Shown here piece after piece: positions 16,313-27,000 of a DNA stretch of 53,114 nucleotides. Made by a program: the position numbers and the translations under genes. The DNA is taken from positions 25,677 to 78,790 of the forward strand of contig NZ_CBRF02000025.1 in the NCBI RefSeq assembly GCF_000470315.2, written 5' to 3'. This DNA is from Psychromonas sp. SP041 (GTDB taxonomy: Bacteria > Pseudomonadota > Gammaproteobacteria > Enterobacterales > Psychromonadaceae). The first letter of the stretch is position 1, and every line of letters starts with the position of its first letter. Under the pieces are notes generated by a model that did not search any database, was not told the origin of the DNA, and saw nothing but the letters and a program-made list of their open reading frames with translations.

Positions 16313-17176
16313 CTAAAGTAACGCTTCTAAATCTTCAATAGTCTCATTTAACTTTTCATTAAGATGTTTTAACTGCTGTTCATCCAACGACGTGATGATT
16401 TGATACAGCGTATTTATCCGTACTCTTTGATTATGATCTAATATGTTTGAATATTTAACTGAACGTAACGAGTTTGATTCTAGGATTGATTGTTTTAATG
16501 CAAGTTCAAAGTCTTTCTTTTTCTTATCTGTATCACCTAGGCTTCGAGCGCGTATGACATAAGCCCCTCTTATAGCGTCTGCCCATTGGCGGCGAAATTG
16601 AATACGCTCTTGAAAACTAGATAATAATTGATTATTCCCCTCTTCAAGCAGTTTTTTTTGTTGTGTATTTAATTTCCCTACAAATGACGTTACTTGTTCT
16701 TCAAACTTTTCAAACCTCTTTTCAGAACGTTTTTCTTTACTTTCTTCCTCGATCTTTTCAATTTTAATAATATTCTGTTGTTCAAATTCAGCTAAAAAAC
16801 TACCTGCTTGTTTGTCAGATAAAGAATAAGCTAACTTAACAATATCTGGTTCAGCCTTAACTAAAGCCACCTCTAAAAAGCGTTTGACAGATTTAAAATA
16901 GTTTTCAATATTCGGTTGTGTAATGCCTTTATTAAGGTCAATTTGAATTGTCTTAATTTGAGTAATATAATTTTTTAACTCTGTCTTTCGGTGCCAGAAC
17001 AACAGAGTCTCTAATTTTTTATCAAACTCATTTTCCTGAGTGTCGGTTAATTTTACATAGTCATCTATATACCAAGACACTATCCAATCTAAATTATTAT
17101 AAGTTAACTTTGTGCTACATGAGGTAATGCTCAACATCATAATGACTAACATAAAAACGTAAATTGAATTTTTCAT
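16313..17176 (-). CDS. DUF6279-family lipoprotein
   Basis: 287 residues. The lipoprotein signal ends in ITSC (lipid Cys about residue 20), so it is probably outer-membrane anchored on the periplasmic side. The mature part begins YNNLDWIVSWYIDDYVKLTD, the start typical of DUF6279 proteins. The rest is highly charged and helical, with a Lys/Glu-rich segment around residues 140-165 (EEESKEKRSEKRFEKFEEQ). Function is unknown in the family. AGGAGG lies about 9 bases before the ATG. Divergent or operon partners are not evident; the cupin gene upstream is on the same strand, 206 bp away. Confidence 0.75.
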   Translation of the reverse strand: MKNSIYVFMLVIMMLSITSCSTKLTYNNLDWIVSWYIDDYVKLTDTQENEFDKKLETLLFWHRKTELKNYITQIKTIQIDLNKGITQPNIENYFKSVKRFLEVALVKAEPDIVKLAYSLSDKQAGSFLAEFEQQNIIKIEKIEEESKEKRSEKRFEKFEEQVTSFVGKLNTQQKKLLEEGNNQLLSSFQERIQFRRQWADAIRGAYVIRARSLGDTDKKKKDFELALKQSILESNSLRSVKYSNILDHNQRVRINTLYQIITSLDEQQLKHLNEKLNETIEDLEALL

Positions 17177-17199
17177 TCTCAGAGGCCTCCTTCTTATGT

Positions 17200-17284
17200 G
17201 GCTAACTATAATGCTAATTGTGCAACTAACTATGTAATTGACTATGTAACTAACCGTGCAATTGCCTGTGAAATTAACGGTATA
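17200..17284. repeat. Degenerate 12-bp tandem repeat
   Basis: About seven imperfect copies of a 12-mer close to AACTAACTATGT (for example AATTGACTATGT, AACTAACCGTGC, AATTGCCTGTGA). They lie between the cupin gene and the lipoprotein gene, directly upstream of the lipoprotein's ribosome site. Confidence 0.6.
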
Positions 17285-17382
17285 TTCGCAATAATGATGG
17301 CTAAATAGATTGGTAGATTAGAAAGTTAAAACAACTGTATCAAGAGCTTCAATTTGAAAAATGAATCTCTCATACTAGCCGC

Positions 17383-17793
17383 TTATTTCTTTATTTCAGC
17401 TAACTTAATATGGATAGCAAGTAACACCTCTTCACCAATTAATTCTGCCGTATGTCCATGAATATTAAAATCAAATGATTCATTTTCTTGTAAGCGATCT
17501 TCAGCAATAAAAATATCTCCAGCTATAAAATCACGATATTCTCCATTGCGTAAACTTATACGTAATGTACCAGAGCGCACAACAATAAGGGTGGGGTCGC
17601 CTGCAACATGCCACGAACTAAAATAACCAGGTTCGCTCATCCTGTGACGAAAGTTAAGTGCATCTAGCCTGTCAGTGATAAATAAACCGTTATAGTCTTG
17701 AATAGAATACTGCACATCATTAAAGGTTGAATAGCTTGTATTTCCTGAGATATTAATAGTTGATGCCAGTACAGGCACATTGATATGGTTCAA
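17383..17793 (-). CDS. Cupin-domain protein
   Basis: 136-residue cytoplasmic protein predicted to be a single cupin beta-barrel. The central part, FSSWHVAGDPTLIVVRSGTL, and the GDIFIAEDRL turn are cupin-like. The first motif has a single clear His (SSWH), so a full metal triad is uncertain. Similar small proteins are annotated only as cupins. The frame has no ATG near the start; TTG at 17793 with GGAG about 10 bases upstream is the likely start. It is not obviously tied to neighbouring genes. Confidence 0.6.
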   Translation of the reverse strand: MNHINVPVLASTINISGNTSYSTFNDVQYSIQDYNGLFITDRLDALNFRHRMSEPGYFSSWHVAGDPTLIVVRSGTLRISLRNGEYRDFIAGDIFIAEDRLQENESFDFNIHGHTAELIGEEVLLAIHIKLAEIKK

Positions 17794-17938
17794 TATGGGA
17801 GGCTCCTAATAGATAACTGCTTATTCAATAAATAATGACTGTCTCAATAGACAACTATTGAATAACTAAATTCATAATTTACCGTATTAAAAGTCTCTTT
17901 AACAAGTTCTATTTGTAAGATACAAAAGGATTTCACAA

Positions 17939-20413
17939 CTATCGACCAATAGTTTCATTCCACAGAGTCACTTTGTTACGTCCGTTTTGTTTCGATTTGT
18001 ACAAGGCCAAATCAGCTTGGTGGATGAGATCTGCTGGCGTTTGAGCGTTAAATTGAATAGATGTAACACCGAAACTACATGTCACCGTCACCCCATCGAA
18101 ATAACTCGCTTCTATTTTTTGGCGTATTGCCTCTACAATTAATATTGCTTGCCCCGGTAGTACACCTGATAATATAAGACAAAATTCCTCGCCTCCGTAA
18201 CGTACGGTAATATCATCTTGACGAACACCAGCTTGCAAAATATTAGCAATTCCACGAAGTACCGTATCACCCACATTATGTCCATGAGTATCATTAACTT
18301 CTTTAAAACGGTCAATGTCCACCATGATAATACAGTACTCGCCAAGTGTTTCTAAATCAGCAAAGCTTTGGTTCATGAGATCAAATAAAGTACGTCGGTT
18401 GAAGCAGTTAGTCAGTGGGTCTCGAGCGGCAAGATAATCGAGCTTTCTATTTAATTTTCGTGAGTGATTAAATTGACGATAAATAAAGCAGACTGCAAAT
18501 AAACATATCAACAGTAAAGTCGCTAATATTAAGTTCGCATATTTGTTTTTAGTTAATTCTAACTCAGCAATTATTTGATCTTGTTTTGATATTTCTATTT
18601 CATTGTTCTTCTTTACTATTTCAAGTTGATCTAGTCGGTTTTTTTCTTTTAACTCCGCTAATTCAACCTCTTTCTTATGCGAATATAACTTAGCCTTAAC
18701 TAAAACCAGCTCTTCATCTTCTCGCTCTTGTTGCATCACTCTAAATAGCTCAATTTCTTTTTCTGCATAGTTTAAAGACGCTTCAAAATTTTGAAGTGAT
18801 TTTTCAGCTTTTTTTAATTCTCGATAAGCGTATAACATGTGAGTTGTTGAATTAATTTTGGTCGACAAAGCTAATGAGTCTTTTAATAGCTTAATCGCTT
18901 CTTCATCATTTTTACCAATCAAAATACCAGCAAGAGGGATTTGTGCTTTTATTTGGTATATATCACTCTTTATTTCAATCGCAATATCGAGAGATCTTTT
19001 ATAGTAAATAATTGCACTCGCATCATCTTTCTCTGCACGATATATATTAGCCAGAATTCTCGCTGTTAGAGACTCGTTTGATTTTTCATTTTCTGTTTGA
19101 TAAATTTTGTGAGCTCTTTTAATTTTGGCTTTTGCTGATTGATAATTGCCAAAGTTCAGATCGATAACAGCTAGCTCTCGTAATGCAGAAGCCATGGTCT
19201 TAGCGTCTACCTTTTTTTCAGGTAAATCAATGGTTAAGTGATAAAATGATCTGGCTTGGTCAAACTCCTTTAATCGCGTATAGAGAAGCCCTATTTGATT
19301 TGATGTTTTTGCAATCCCACTTGTGTTATTCACTTCCTTATAATACAAATGTGCTTTGTAAATATATTCCAATGATTTTTCATAAAGATGAATATAGCGA
19401 TAAATAATCCCCGCCCCCATTAACGCTTTCCCCCGCCCAACGGGATCGTTTATTGTTTTATGTATTTCTAATCCTTGCATTGAATAATCAAGCGCAACAT
19501 TGTAATGACCAAGATAACGCTCAGCTTCAGCTAATGTATTTAATGTACGAGCCATTAATTTACGATCTTGTATTTCCGTATAAATATCCAGAGCATTTTT
19601 ATAAGAAGAAGCCGTTAATTCTCTATTTTTTAAACGTTTGTAAGACTCTGCTAGCTTAGTATAGGTTTCTCCAAGTTCTTTTTGGATTAACCTTTCATTA
19701 TTTTCATTTTTTTTAAGGTACGCTAGCGCCTCAGTATATTGTTCGATGGCGCTTTCATAATGTTTTTGTCGATAATAGCTCTTACCTTTAACAATAATGG
19801 CTAAAGCAATAGGGTATGGCTTCCCGTATTGCTTCGCTATAGATATAATTTCATTGGTTTTTTCGCTTACTTGGTAATATAGTTTTCGATCTAAGTACGA
19901 ATTTATATAACCAACAGAAGCAATAATATAGTGTTCTTTATCATCTAGTTTTTCATAAAGAAGAGAAGCTTGTAGAAAGTGAAATGTTGACGGTTTTTTA
20001 TTCTTTGATTTTCTTTCTATCTCACCTAACAAAAAGTGGGCTTCAGCACTGACAATAATATTATTTTTATTTTCAGATCGTTGAAGGGCGCTATGGGCCA
20101 AAATACGGCTTTGTTTTCGATTACTGTCAATTTGTGATTGTGCTTTAGTGATAAGTTCTTTTTCAGTTAAATTCGAAAATTTATTTTGCACGACTGTGGT
20201 TTGAGATGCGATTGAAGGCTTAACTTGAGATACAGCTTCTTGCGAATAAACAGTCGTAACAAAAAGAAGTAGAATAAAAAACAACAAGTAATGCGTTACA
20301 TGCTTAACAAAAAATAGATTAAATAAGGGCAAAAAAATTCTGGTATTAGGATACGCACTTTGATTATTAAAAAGAGTAAAACATAATCTATATCGTGTTG
20401 AGCAAAAGCACAT
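17939..20413 (-). CDS. TPR-repeat diguanylate cyclase (TPR-TM-GGDEF)
   Basis: 824 residues. After a signal/anchor segment (HYLLFFILLLFVTTVYS, about 41-57) comes a periplasmic array of tetratricopeptide repeats (about 80-540, e.g. AIEQYTEALAYLKK, ALDYSMQGLEIHK), a coiled-coil (about 550-620), a membrane helix (NLILATLLLICLFAVCFIY) and a cytoplasmic GGDEF domain (about 660-820). The active-site loop reads RYGGEEF, with an inhibitory I-site RQDD five residues before it, so it should make cyclic di-GMP and be product-inhibited. The periplasmic TPRs probably sense a protein or peptide. The ATG at 20413 has only a weak ribosome site. Confidence 0.88.
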   Translation of the reverse strand: MCFCSTRYRLCFTLFNNQSAYPNTRIFLPLFNLFFVKHVTHYLLFFILLLFVTTVYSQEAVSQVKPSIASQTTVVQNKFSNLTEKELITKAQSQIDSNRKQSRILAHSALQRSENKNNIIVSAEAHFLLGEIERKSKNKKPSTFHFLQASLLYEKLDDKEHYIIASVGYINSYLDRKLYYQVSEKTNEIISIAKQYGKPYPIALAIIVKGKSYYRQKHYESAIEQYTEALAYLKKNENNERLIQKELGETYTKLAESYKRLKNRELTASSYKNALDIYTEIQDRKLMARTLNTLAEAERYLGHYNVALDYSMQGLEIHKTINDPVGRGKALMGAGIIYRYIHLYEKSLEYIYKAHLYYKEVNNTSGIAKTSNQIGLLYTRLKEFDQARSFYHLTIDLPEKKVDAKTMASALRELAVIDLNFGNYQSAKAKIKRAHKIYQTENEKSNESLTARILANIYRAEKDDASAIIYYKRSLDIAIEIKSDIYQIKAQIPLAGILIGKNDEEAIKLLKDSLALSTKINSTTHMLYAYRELKKAEKSLQNFEASLNYAEKEIELFRVMQQEREDEELVLVKAKLYSHKKEVELAELKEKNRLDQLEIVKKNNEIEISKQDQIIAELELTKNKYANLILATLLLICLFAVCFIYRQFNHSRKLNRKLDYLAARDPLTNCFNRRTLFDLMNQSFADLETLGEYCIIMVDIDRFKEVNDTHGHNVGDTVLRGIANILQAGVRQDDITVRYGGEEFCLILSGVLPGQAILIVEAIRQKIEASYFDGVTVTCSFGVTSIQFNAQTPADLIHQADLALYKSKQNGRNKVTLWNETIGR

Positions 20414-21144
20414 AGTGACTACCTAAATATTTGTCCTTTACGGAAATAGCCGCAAATATGTTAAAAGTAAATATATATTTAAACACTCTAATGTGTAATT
20501 TAAGAACAGGGGGACACGAGAGCATTCAGTTTCATACAAAATAGTTAGATAAAAATCAGTTCGAGAAAATTAACGTTAAGTATTTACTGATTATTTCATT
20601 ATTAATAATAGAAAGAGTCATAAATAAACAACGCCACATTAGTCATATTTTATGAATATATAATAAGCATAGAATAATTTATCTTATTTTAATCAATTTG
20701 TCATTTTTATGACTATTTAAACTGATTTTTTGCAAGCTACAACATATTTTTACTTTGTTTATACAAGATAATTAACTTACAGCTCAACATAAACTATTAA
20801 TTAGTCTAGCAGGTTTAAAACCTACCTATTTAACCGACAATAATGAATAAGAGCCATTGCTTACTTACTATAGGCTTTAGAGTGTTTAAGCTAAATAACA
20901 TGGCCTTTAATACAGCACTAGTCACTCCTTAAATAAGACAAAACCATAAAGTATTTGAATATTATATTTCCCCTCGAAATCCATTTATATTAGCTTTTAT
21001 TTACCATTAGCCAAAAAGGTTTTAAAGTCATCGCAATCGCATGATATAATCAAATATTTACCAATATAAGTATTTTTATTGTCTTATTCACTCTTCTCTA
21101 CTATCTTTTTATTTGGATATTTCAAAAAGAAAAGGAATTCTTTA
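20414..21144. other. Divergent intergenic region between two GGDEF genes
   Basis: About 730 bp of very AT-rich DNA separating the oppositely oriented cyclase genes. The only symmetry noticed is AGGTTT-A-AAACCT at about 20810-20822. No small gene, RNA or terminator is evident. Confidence 0.4.
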
Positions 21145-23556
21145 GTGCCTAACATTGTAAGGCTGTGTATTTGTTTACTTGTAGTATTTAGCAACTCGTT
21201 ATCAGCAAATGAATTGAAACAAGTAACATTACAACTATCATGGTTTGAGCAATTTCAATTTGCTGGTTATTATATAGCCAAAGAAAAAGGCTTCTATAAT
21301 GAAGTAGGTTTAACGGTAAACATAAATCCTTTCAATATAAAAAACCAACCTCTTACCCCACAGAAAGTGACAAATGGCGAAATTGACTTTGCTGTTGCCA
21401 AAGAAACACTGATTCTTTCAAAATCACATAGTAAAAAGATAGTATTTTTATATGCCCTCTTTCAATCCAGTCCACTTGTATTATTAAGTACTAAAGCATC
21501 TCGAATAAAAGCATTTGAAGATTTTTCGGGTAAAAGAGTCATGGCAAGTATTGCTGATGCCCAACAAGCCTCATTAAAAGCTATGCTTAACTCTAATGGC
21601 ATTAAAGAAAATGATTTAATCTTCTTAAAACACTCTCACCACATAGAAGATTTAATCAATAAAAAAACAGATCTAATGTCTGCTTATATTTCTAGAGCAC
21701 CCTATTATTTAGAGGAAATGGGAGTGCAATATAATGTTTTTAACCCAAAGGATTATGGGTTTGACTTATATAGTGACTTTTTATATACAAGCGAACACTT
21801 TATGGCCAACGATATTGATACCGCTAAGGCATTTAGAGAAGCATCTTTAAGGGGCTGGAAATATGCCTTTGATAATATAGCTGAAACGGTCGATCTCATA
21901 TTCGAACAATACAACGAACAAAAACTAACTAAAAAAGCACTTTTTTTTGAAGGTACAGAACTTAAAAAATTAGCTTATTTAAACACCTCTGAAATTGGAA
22001 CGATCAACGAAAACAAAATTAGAAAAAGCTTCGAACTTTACAAAGTATTAGGTATTGAAAGAGAGGCGATTGATTTCACACAACTTATTTACAATGCTAA
22101 AAACCCAACGATATTTTTAACCGAACGCGAAAAAAGTTACTTAGAAAAAATAAAAAAAATAACAATATGTATCGATCCTAACTGGTTACCTTATGAAGGA
22201 TTTGATAATAATGGGAAACATATTGGCATCAATACAGAATTTCTCGATATTTTTAGAAAACAACTTACCATTCCAATAGAAACAGTCGAAACAGACTCTT
22301 GGAATGAGTCAGTTGAGTTCGCACAGCAAAGAAAATGTGATTTATTATCCTTAGCTGCATCAACACCAGAAAGGAAGAAATACCTTAACTTTACATCGCC
22401 TTATTTAGTTTTTCCTCGTGTATTAGTCACCAAAACTAATTCTCCTTTTATCAATAACTTCACTCTCTTAGCTAATAAAATTATAGGCGTACCTAGAGGG
22501 TACGCTCATCAGGACATTATTAAGAAAGATTACCCAGAAATAATAATAGTGGAGGTTGATACGATAAAAGATGGACTACAAAAAGTCGCTGATGGTCGCC
22601 TTTACGGATTTATTGGTAGTTTAAATACTGTTGATTTATTTTTAGAAGATGAGTTCTTAGGTAAGCTAAAAGTAAGCGGAAAATTTGCTCAAGATAGAAA
22701 ACTAGGTATAGCGGTGAGAAATGATGAACCATTGTTATTAAGTATTTTCGAAAAGTTAGTTAAAAACTTATCTCAAGAGCAAATAAATAATATTACGGAA
22801 AAAAAGACACTGATTAAATACGTAGATAAAGTAAATTATAACTTATTGAAATGGATATTATTTATCGCATTCGTCATTGTCTCCGCATTTTTGTATAGGC
22901 AACGAGTGTTAAAAAGTTTAAATAAGAAACTCAATAGAAAAGTAGCAGAAAAAACCAAAGCGTTACTCTATTTAAATGCAAGCCTTGAACTAAGAATTCA
23001 AGAACGTACTGAAAAAATAGAACACTCAAAAGAACTACTACAAAATGTAGCCTATCGAGATCACTTAACCGGTATTTTTAATAGACATTACCTTTTAGAA
23101 AAATCTGATTCATTTTTTCAAGAGTCTGATTTACTTAACCGCCCATTATCTATATTACTGATAGATATTGATTACTTTAAAAAAGTCAATGATGCTTATG
23201 GTCATATCGCTGGCGATAAAATATTAAAGCACGTTGTAACGAACATACAAAAGACATTAAGAGCGGATGATTTATTTGCCCGGTATGGGGGAGAGGAATT
23301 TATATTGCTGTTACCTAAAACGAGCATTAATGAAAGCTTGATCGTGGCTGAAAAACTCAGAGTAATCATAGAGCAAAATCCATATCACTCCGAAAAATTA
23401 AATACCACTATTAATATCACTATTAGTATCGGAGCGAGTCAATATAAAAAAGGAGATATACTAGAAAGATTAATCGATCAAGCTGATTCCGCCTTATATC
23501 GAGCGAAAAAGGAAGGAAGAAATCAAGTTCACATGACCGATAGAAACAATCTGTAA
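21145..23556 (+). CDS. THI5/SBP3 dual periplasmic-sensor diguanylate cyclase
   Basis: 803 residues from a GTG start with AAGGAA eight bases upstream; the frame is open from a TTG at 21079, but only the GTG start yields a proper signal peptide (IVRLCICLLVVFSNSLSA). Two periplasmic binding-protein modules follow: an NMT1/THI5-like domain (about 25-240; LQLSWFEQFQFAGYYIAKEK) and an SBP_bac_3 domain (about 335-565; ITICIDPNWLPYEGFDNNGK). Then come a membrane helix (KWILFIAFVIVSAFLY, about 570), a coiled-coil and a GGDEF domain with RYGGEEF and I-site RADD. It should synthesise cyclic di-GMP in response to small periplasmic solutes, one perhaps an amino acid or a pyrimidine-like compound; the ligands are unknown. 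Confidence 0.88.
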   Translation: MPNIVRLCICLLVVFSNSLSANELKQVTLQLSWFEQFQFAGYYIAKEKGFYNEVGLTVNINPFNIKNQPLTPQKVTNGEIDFAVAKETLILSKSHSKKIVFLYALFQSSPLVLLSTKASRIKAFEDFSGKRVMASIADAQQASLKAMLNSNGIKENDLIFLKHSHHIEDLINKKTDLMSAYISRAPYYLEEMGVQYNVFNPKDYGFDLYSDFLYTSEHFMANDIDTAKAFREASLRGWKYAFDNIAETVDLIFEQYNEQKLTKKALFFEGTELKKLAYLNTSEIGTINENKIRKSFELYKVLGIEREAIDFTQLIYNAKNPTIFLTEREKSYLEKIKKITICIDPNWLPYEGFDNNGKHIGINTEFLDIFRKQLTIPIETVETDSWNESVEFAQQRKCDLLSLAASTPERKKYLNFTSPYLVFPRVLVTKTNSPFINNFTLLANKIIGVPRGYAHQDIIKKDYPEIIIVEVDTIKDGLQKVADGRLYGFIGSLNTVDLFLEDEFLGKLKVSGKFAQDRKLGIAVRNDEPLLLSIFEKLVKNLSQEQINNITEKKTLIKYVDKVNYNLLKWILFIAFVIVSAFLYRQRVLKSLNKKLNRKVAEKTKALLYLNASLELRIQERTEKIEHSKELLQNVAYRDHLTGIFNRHYLLEKSDSFFQESDLLNRPLSILLIDIDYFKKVNDAYGHIAGDKILKHVVTNIQKTLRADDLFARYGGEEFILLLPKTSINESLIVAEKLRVIIEQNPYHSEKLNTTINITISIGASQYKKGDILERLIDQADSALYRAKKEGRNQVHMTDRNNL

Positions 23557-23870
23557 TGTGTGAATAAAATACAACGTTAGTGATTATAAGCATGACGTTA
23601 TATAGGGGTAGTATTATTAAGTTATATTAGATAAGACTTTTAAGCATGTGATCAATGAATAATATTAATTTATGGTTATAGAGTATATTTATTTTTTATA
23701 GTATTTTATTGTTATGTTTATATTTATATTTATGCTATTTACTTCTCCACTTTGTGGCACTTTATATCCATCATTAATACCTGTAATCAGAATGATTATA
23801 GTAAGTAATATAGTGCAGCACAGATAATAATTTTATATCGGCCAACTCAGCTGTACAGCAAGGAAAAGAA
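23557..23870. other. Intergenic region upstream of the small-protein/PAS-GGDEF-EAL operon
   Basis: About 314 bp, very AT-rich. No gene or clear hairpin is seen; it probably contains the promoter of the two-gene operon that follows. Confidence 0.4.
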
Positions 23871-24083
23871 ATGGCAGAACGTGAAGATGACTTATCAATA
23901 TCATTAAAAAAACAGAACCCTCTATATGCTTTCTGTCATTTACCTATCTTTCAATATAAGGTTATTAATCAATTCATTTTACTCATAGAAGAAAGTAAAT
24001 TCCATTTACTTTCATCCATTTTAAAAGTAATCACCATTGTATTTTTGTTTTATATCTCACTTTTAGCTAGTAAAAAATTATGA
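23871..24083 (+). CDS. Small membrane protein coupled to the PAS-GGDEF-EAL gene
   Basis: 70-residue protein with a charged N-terminus (MAEREDDLSISLKKQNPLY), a middle with some hydrophobic character and one clear C-terminal membrane helix (ILKVITIVFLFYISLLA) ending SKKL. I do not recognise it. Two things argue that it is real: AAGGAAAAGAA just before its ATG, and a TGA that overlaps the ATG of the next gene (ATGA at 24080-24083), the classic arrangement of translational coupling. It may be a membrane partner or anchor for the soluble-looking PAS-GGDEF-EAL protein, but that is inference. Confidence 0.6.
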   Translation: MAEREDDLSISLKKQNPLYAFCHLPIFQYKVINQFILLIEESKFHLLSSILKVITIVFLFYISLLASKKL

Positions 24084-27000
24084 ATTTAAATTCATCTCCT
24101 AATTTGGTACTGAATAATTCAGATCCGTTATTTAAAATGATTTTCAGTCAACAACTTCAATATATGGCGGTTCTTTCTCGGGAGGGTCAAGTATTAAAAG
24201 TGAATGACATCGCTTTAACTTTTCAAGATGAACCAGAAGTGGATTATATTGGAAAGCTATTTTGGGAATCTCCAGCCTGGTGCAACACACCAGCATGGGA
24301 ACAAATTTGGAGAGCAAGACTAGAGAAGTCTTCTAATCAAAAGCAAACGGTTATATTCGAAGACACCTTTCAAATTGCAGATTGTCTTCAAATGAATGGC
24401 TCTCCTCAAATTAATGCTCCCCTTCAAATTAAAAACACTATTGAAGTTGAGAAGAACTTGCAAGTTGAAAGCAGTTTTCAACTTGCCCAAAGCACTATTT
24501 ACTATGCAAATACATCCATCACACCTATCTATACACCTGAAAATAATGACCAACCATCAGGTTATATTATTCAAATAGTTGATATTACCAAACAGCGTAA
24601 TATAGAAAATCAACATAAAAAAAATGAAACCAAATTAGAGCTTGTTTTAGAGCAAAGCCGCATTGGTAACTGGGAACTTAATCTTGCAGATCAAACGACT
24701 CATCACTCTCTGATACATGACCAAATATTTGGTTACGATTCACTAGTACCTGATTGGACCTACGAGACATTTCTTCAACATGTATTACCGGAGGAAAAAG
24801 ACGAAGTTGATAACAAACTCCAACAAGCTATTGCGAATAAAGTTAACTGGCATATTGAGTGTAGAATTCGTCGAAAAGATGGTGAAATTCGTTGGATTTT
24901 AGCCTCGGGTGGACATACCTTCGATGTGTCAGAACAAACAAAACTGATTGTCGGCATAGTGCAGGACATTACAGACCTAAAACAGGCAGAAGAAACGAAC
25001 TTACGTCATCATGCTGAATTAAAGAGTTTATTTAATGCTTTACCTGATACTTACTTTCGAATTATGTCCGATGGGGTTATTTTAGATTACCATACGCAAA
25101 ATAATGATAAATTTTATAATGATTCAAACAACTTTATTGGTAAGCGCTTACAAGATATTTTCCCAGAGGATATAGGCTTACTTTTTCAATCTAAAATTAA
25201 TGATGTACTACAAACAGATAAAATACTTACTTTCAAATACCAACTCATGATCAACAATCAAATCACTTATTTTGATGTCCGCCTTAATAATATCGGCTTT
25301 AATGATCAATTAATTTGTATTATTAGAGATGTTAGCAATGAATTACGCTCTCAAGAATCTTTAGCCGTTAGCGAACAACTGTTCCGAACTATTTTTGAGC
25401 AAGCAACGGTTGGTGTTGCATTAATTAGCTTCGACATAAAAAGTGTCATTCGTATTAATCAACGATTTTGCGATATGGTTGGTTATAGTATGAAAGATAT
25501 GTCAGATGTGAATATTTTTGAAAGGATCACACATCCCGATGACTTAGAAAGTAATTTAAGCCATCGTAAAAAAATATTAACAGGTCAACAACATGAATCA
25601 ACGATAAAAAAACGTTATATTCATAAAGATGGCCATATTATTTGGGTGGAATTAACTATTTCACCGACTCGCCAAGTTGGCTCTCAGCCAAAAACTATCA
25701 TCGTAGTCGCTCAAGATATTAGTAAACGCAAAAAAGCAGAAGATAAACTTCAATTATCCTCAAAAGTATTCAGCGATACTCATGAAGGAATTGTGATAAC
25801 TGATGCTAAAAAATTAATTGTTGATGTTAACTCTGCATTTTTTAAAATAACAGGCTATAGAAGAGAAGAGGTCATTGGCAAACAACCTTCTTTTTTAAGT
25901 TCAGGTAAACAAAGCCCTCAATTTTATGAACAAATGTGGCAATCAATTAAAGAAAGTGGGCATTGGCAAGGTGAAATATGGAATAGAACCAAACAAGGTG
26001 AACTCTACGCAGAGCTACTAAACATTACATCCTTGACTAACGAAGATAATCAAATAACCCATTACATTGGTGTATTTTCAGATATAACCAGTATTAAGCA
26101 ACAACAAGAAAAGCTTAACTTGATGGCTCATTATGATGTATTAACTAAATTGCCAAATCGCGCTTTATTTATAGACCGATTCCATCAATCAATCGCACAT
26201 AGTATACGTACTGGGCATCAACTCGCTATATGCTTTTTTGACCTAGATGACTTCAAACCAGTAAATGATAGTTTTGGACATGATGCAGGTGATCATTTAT
26301 TAATTGAAGTCGCTGAACGTATTACAGGCTGTATCAGAGAAGAAGATACCGTGTCACGACAAGGTGGAGATGAGTTTGCAATATTACTTAATGACATTGA
26401 ATCTAATTCACAATATGAAGCAACGATTAAACGTATTCACCAAATTTTAGCAGTACCCTATATTATTGACGGTATTCAACATCAGATAACCGTTTCTAGT
26501 GGTGTGACTTTATACCCATCTGATGAGGGCGATATAGATACATTATTACGTCATGCCGATCATGCGATGTATCAATCGAAATTAGCTGGTAAAAATCGTT
26601 CAAATTTATACAGTCCAGATTCAGACCAACGAATTATTCAAAAAAACCTCCAATTAGAAGAAATCAATAACGCCTTAGAAAACAATGAGTTTCAATTGTA
26701 TTATCAACCAAAAGTAAATATGGCAACAGGTAATGTATTTGGTGTTGAAGCTTTAATTCGCTGGTTCCATCCAGAAAAAGGATTGCTTCCTCCCTTAGAC
26801 TTCTTGCCTTTTATCGATGGAACACCACTAGAAATTAAAGTCGGTGAATGGGTTATCAAGAATGCTTTACAACAACTTGATAATTGGCAGCAGCAAGGTA
26901 TTAAACTAGAAGTTAGTATTAATATTGCATCAAATCATCTGCATTCTTCCTCTTTCTTTATTGTGCTTGAAAAACACTTAGCTGAGCACCCTTCTGTTAA

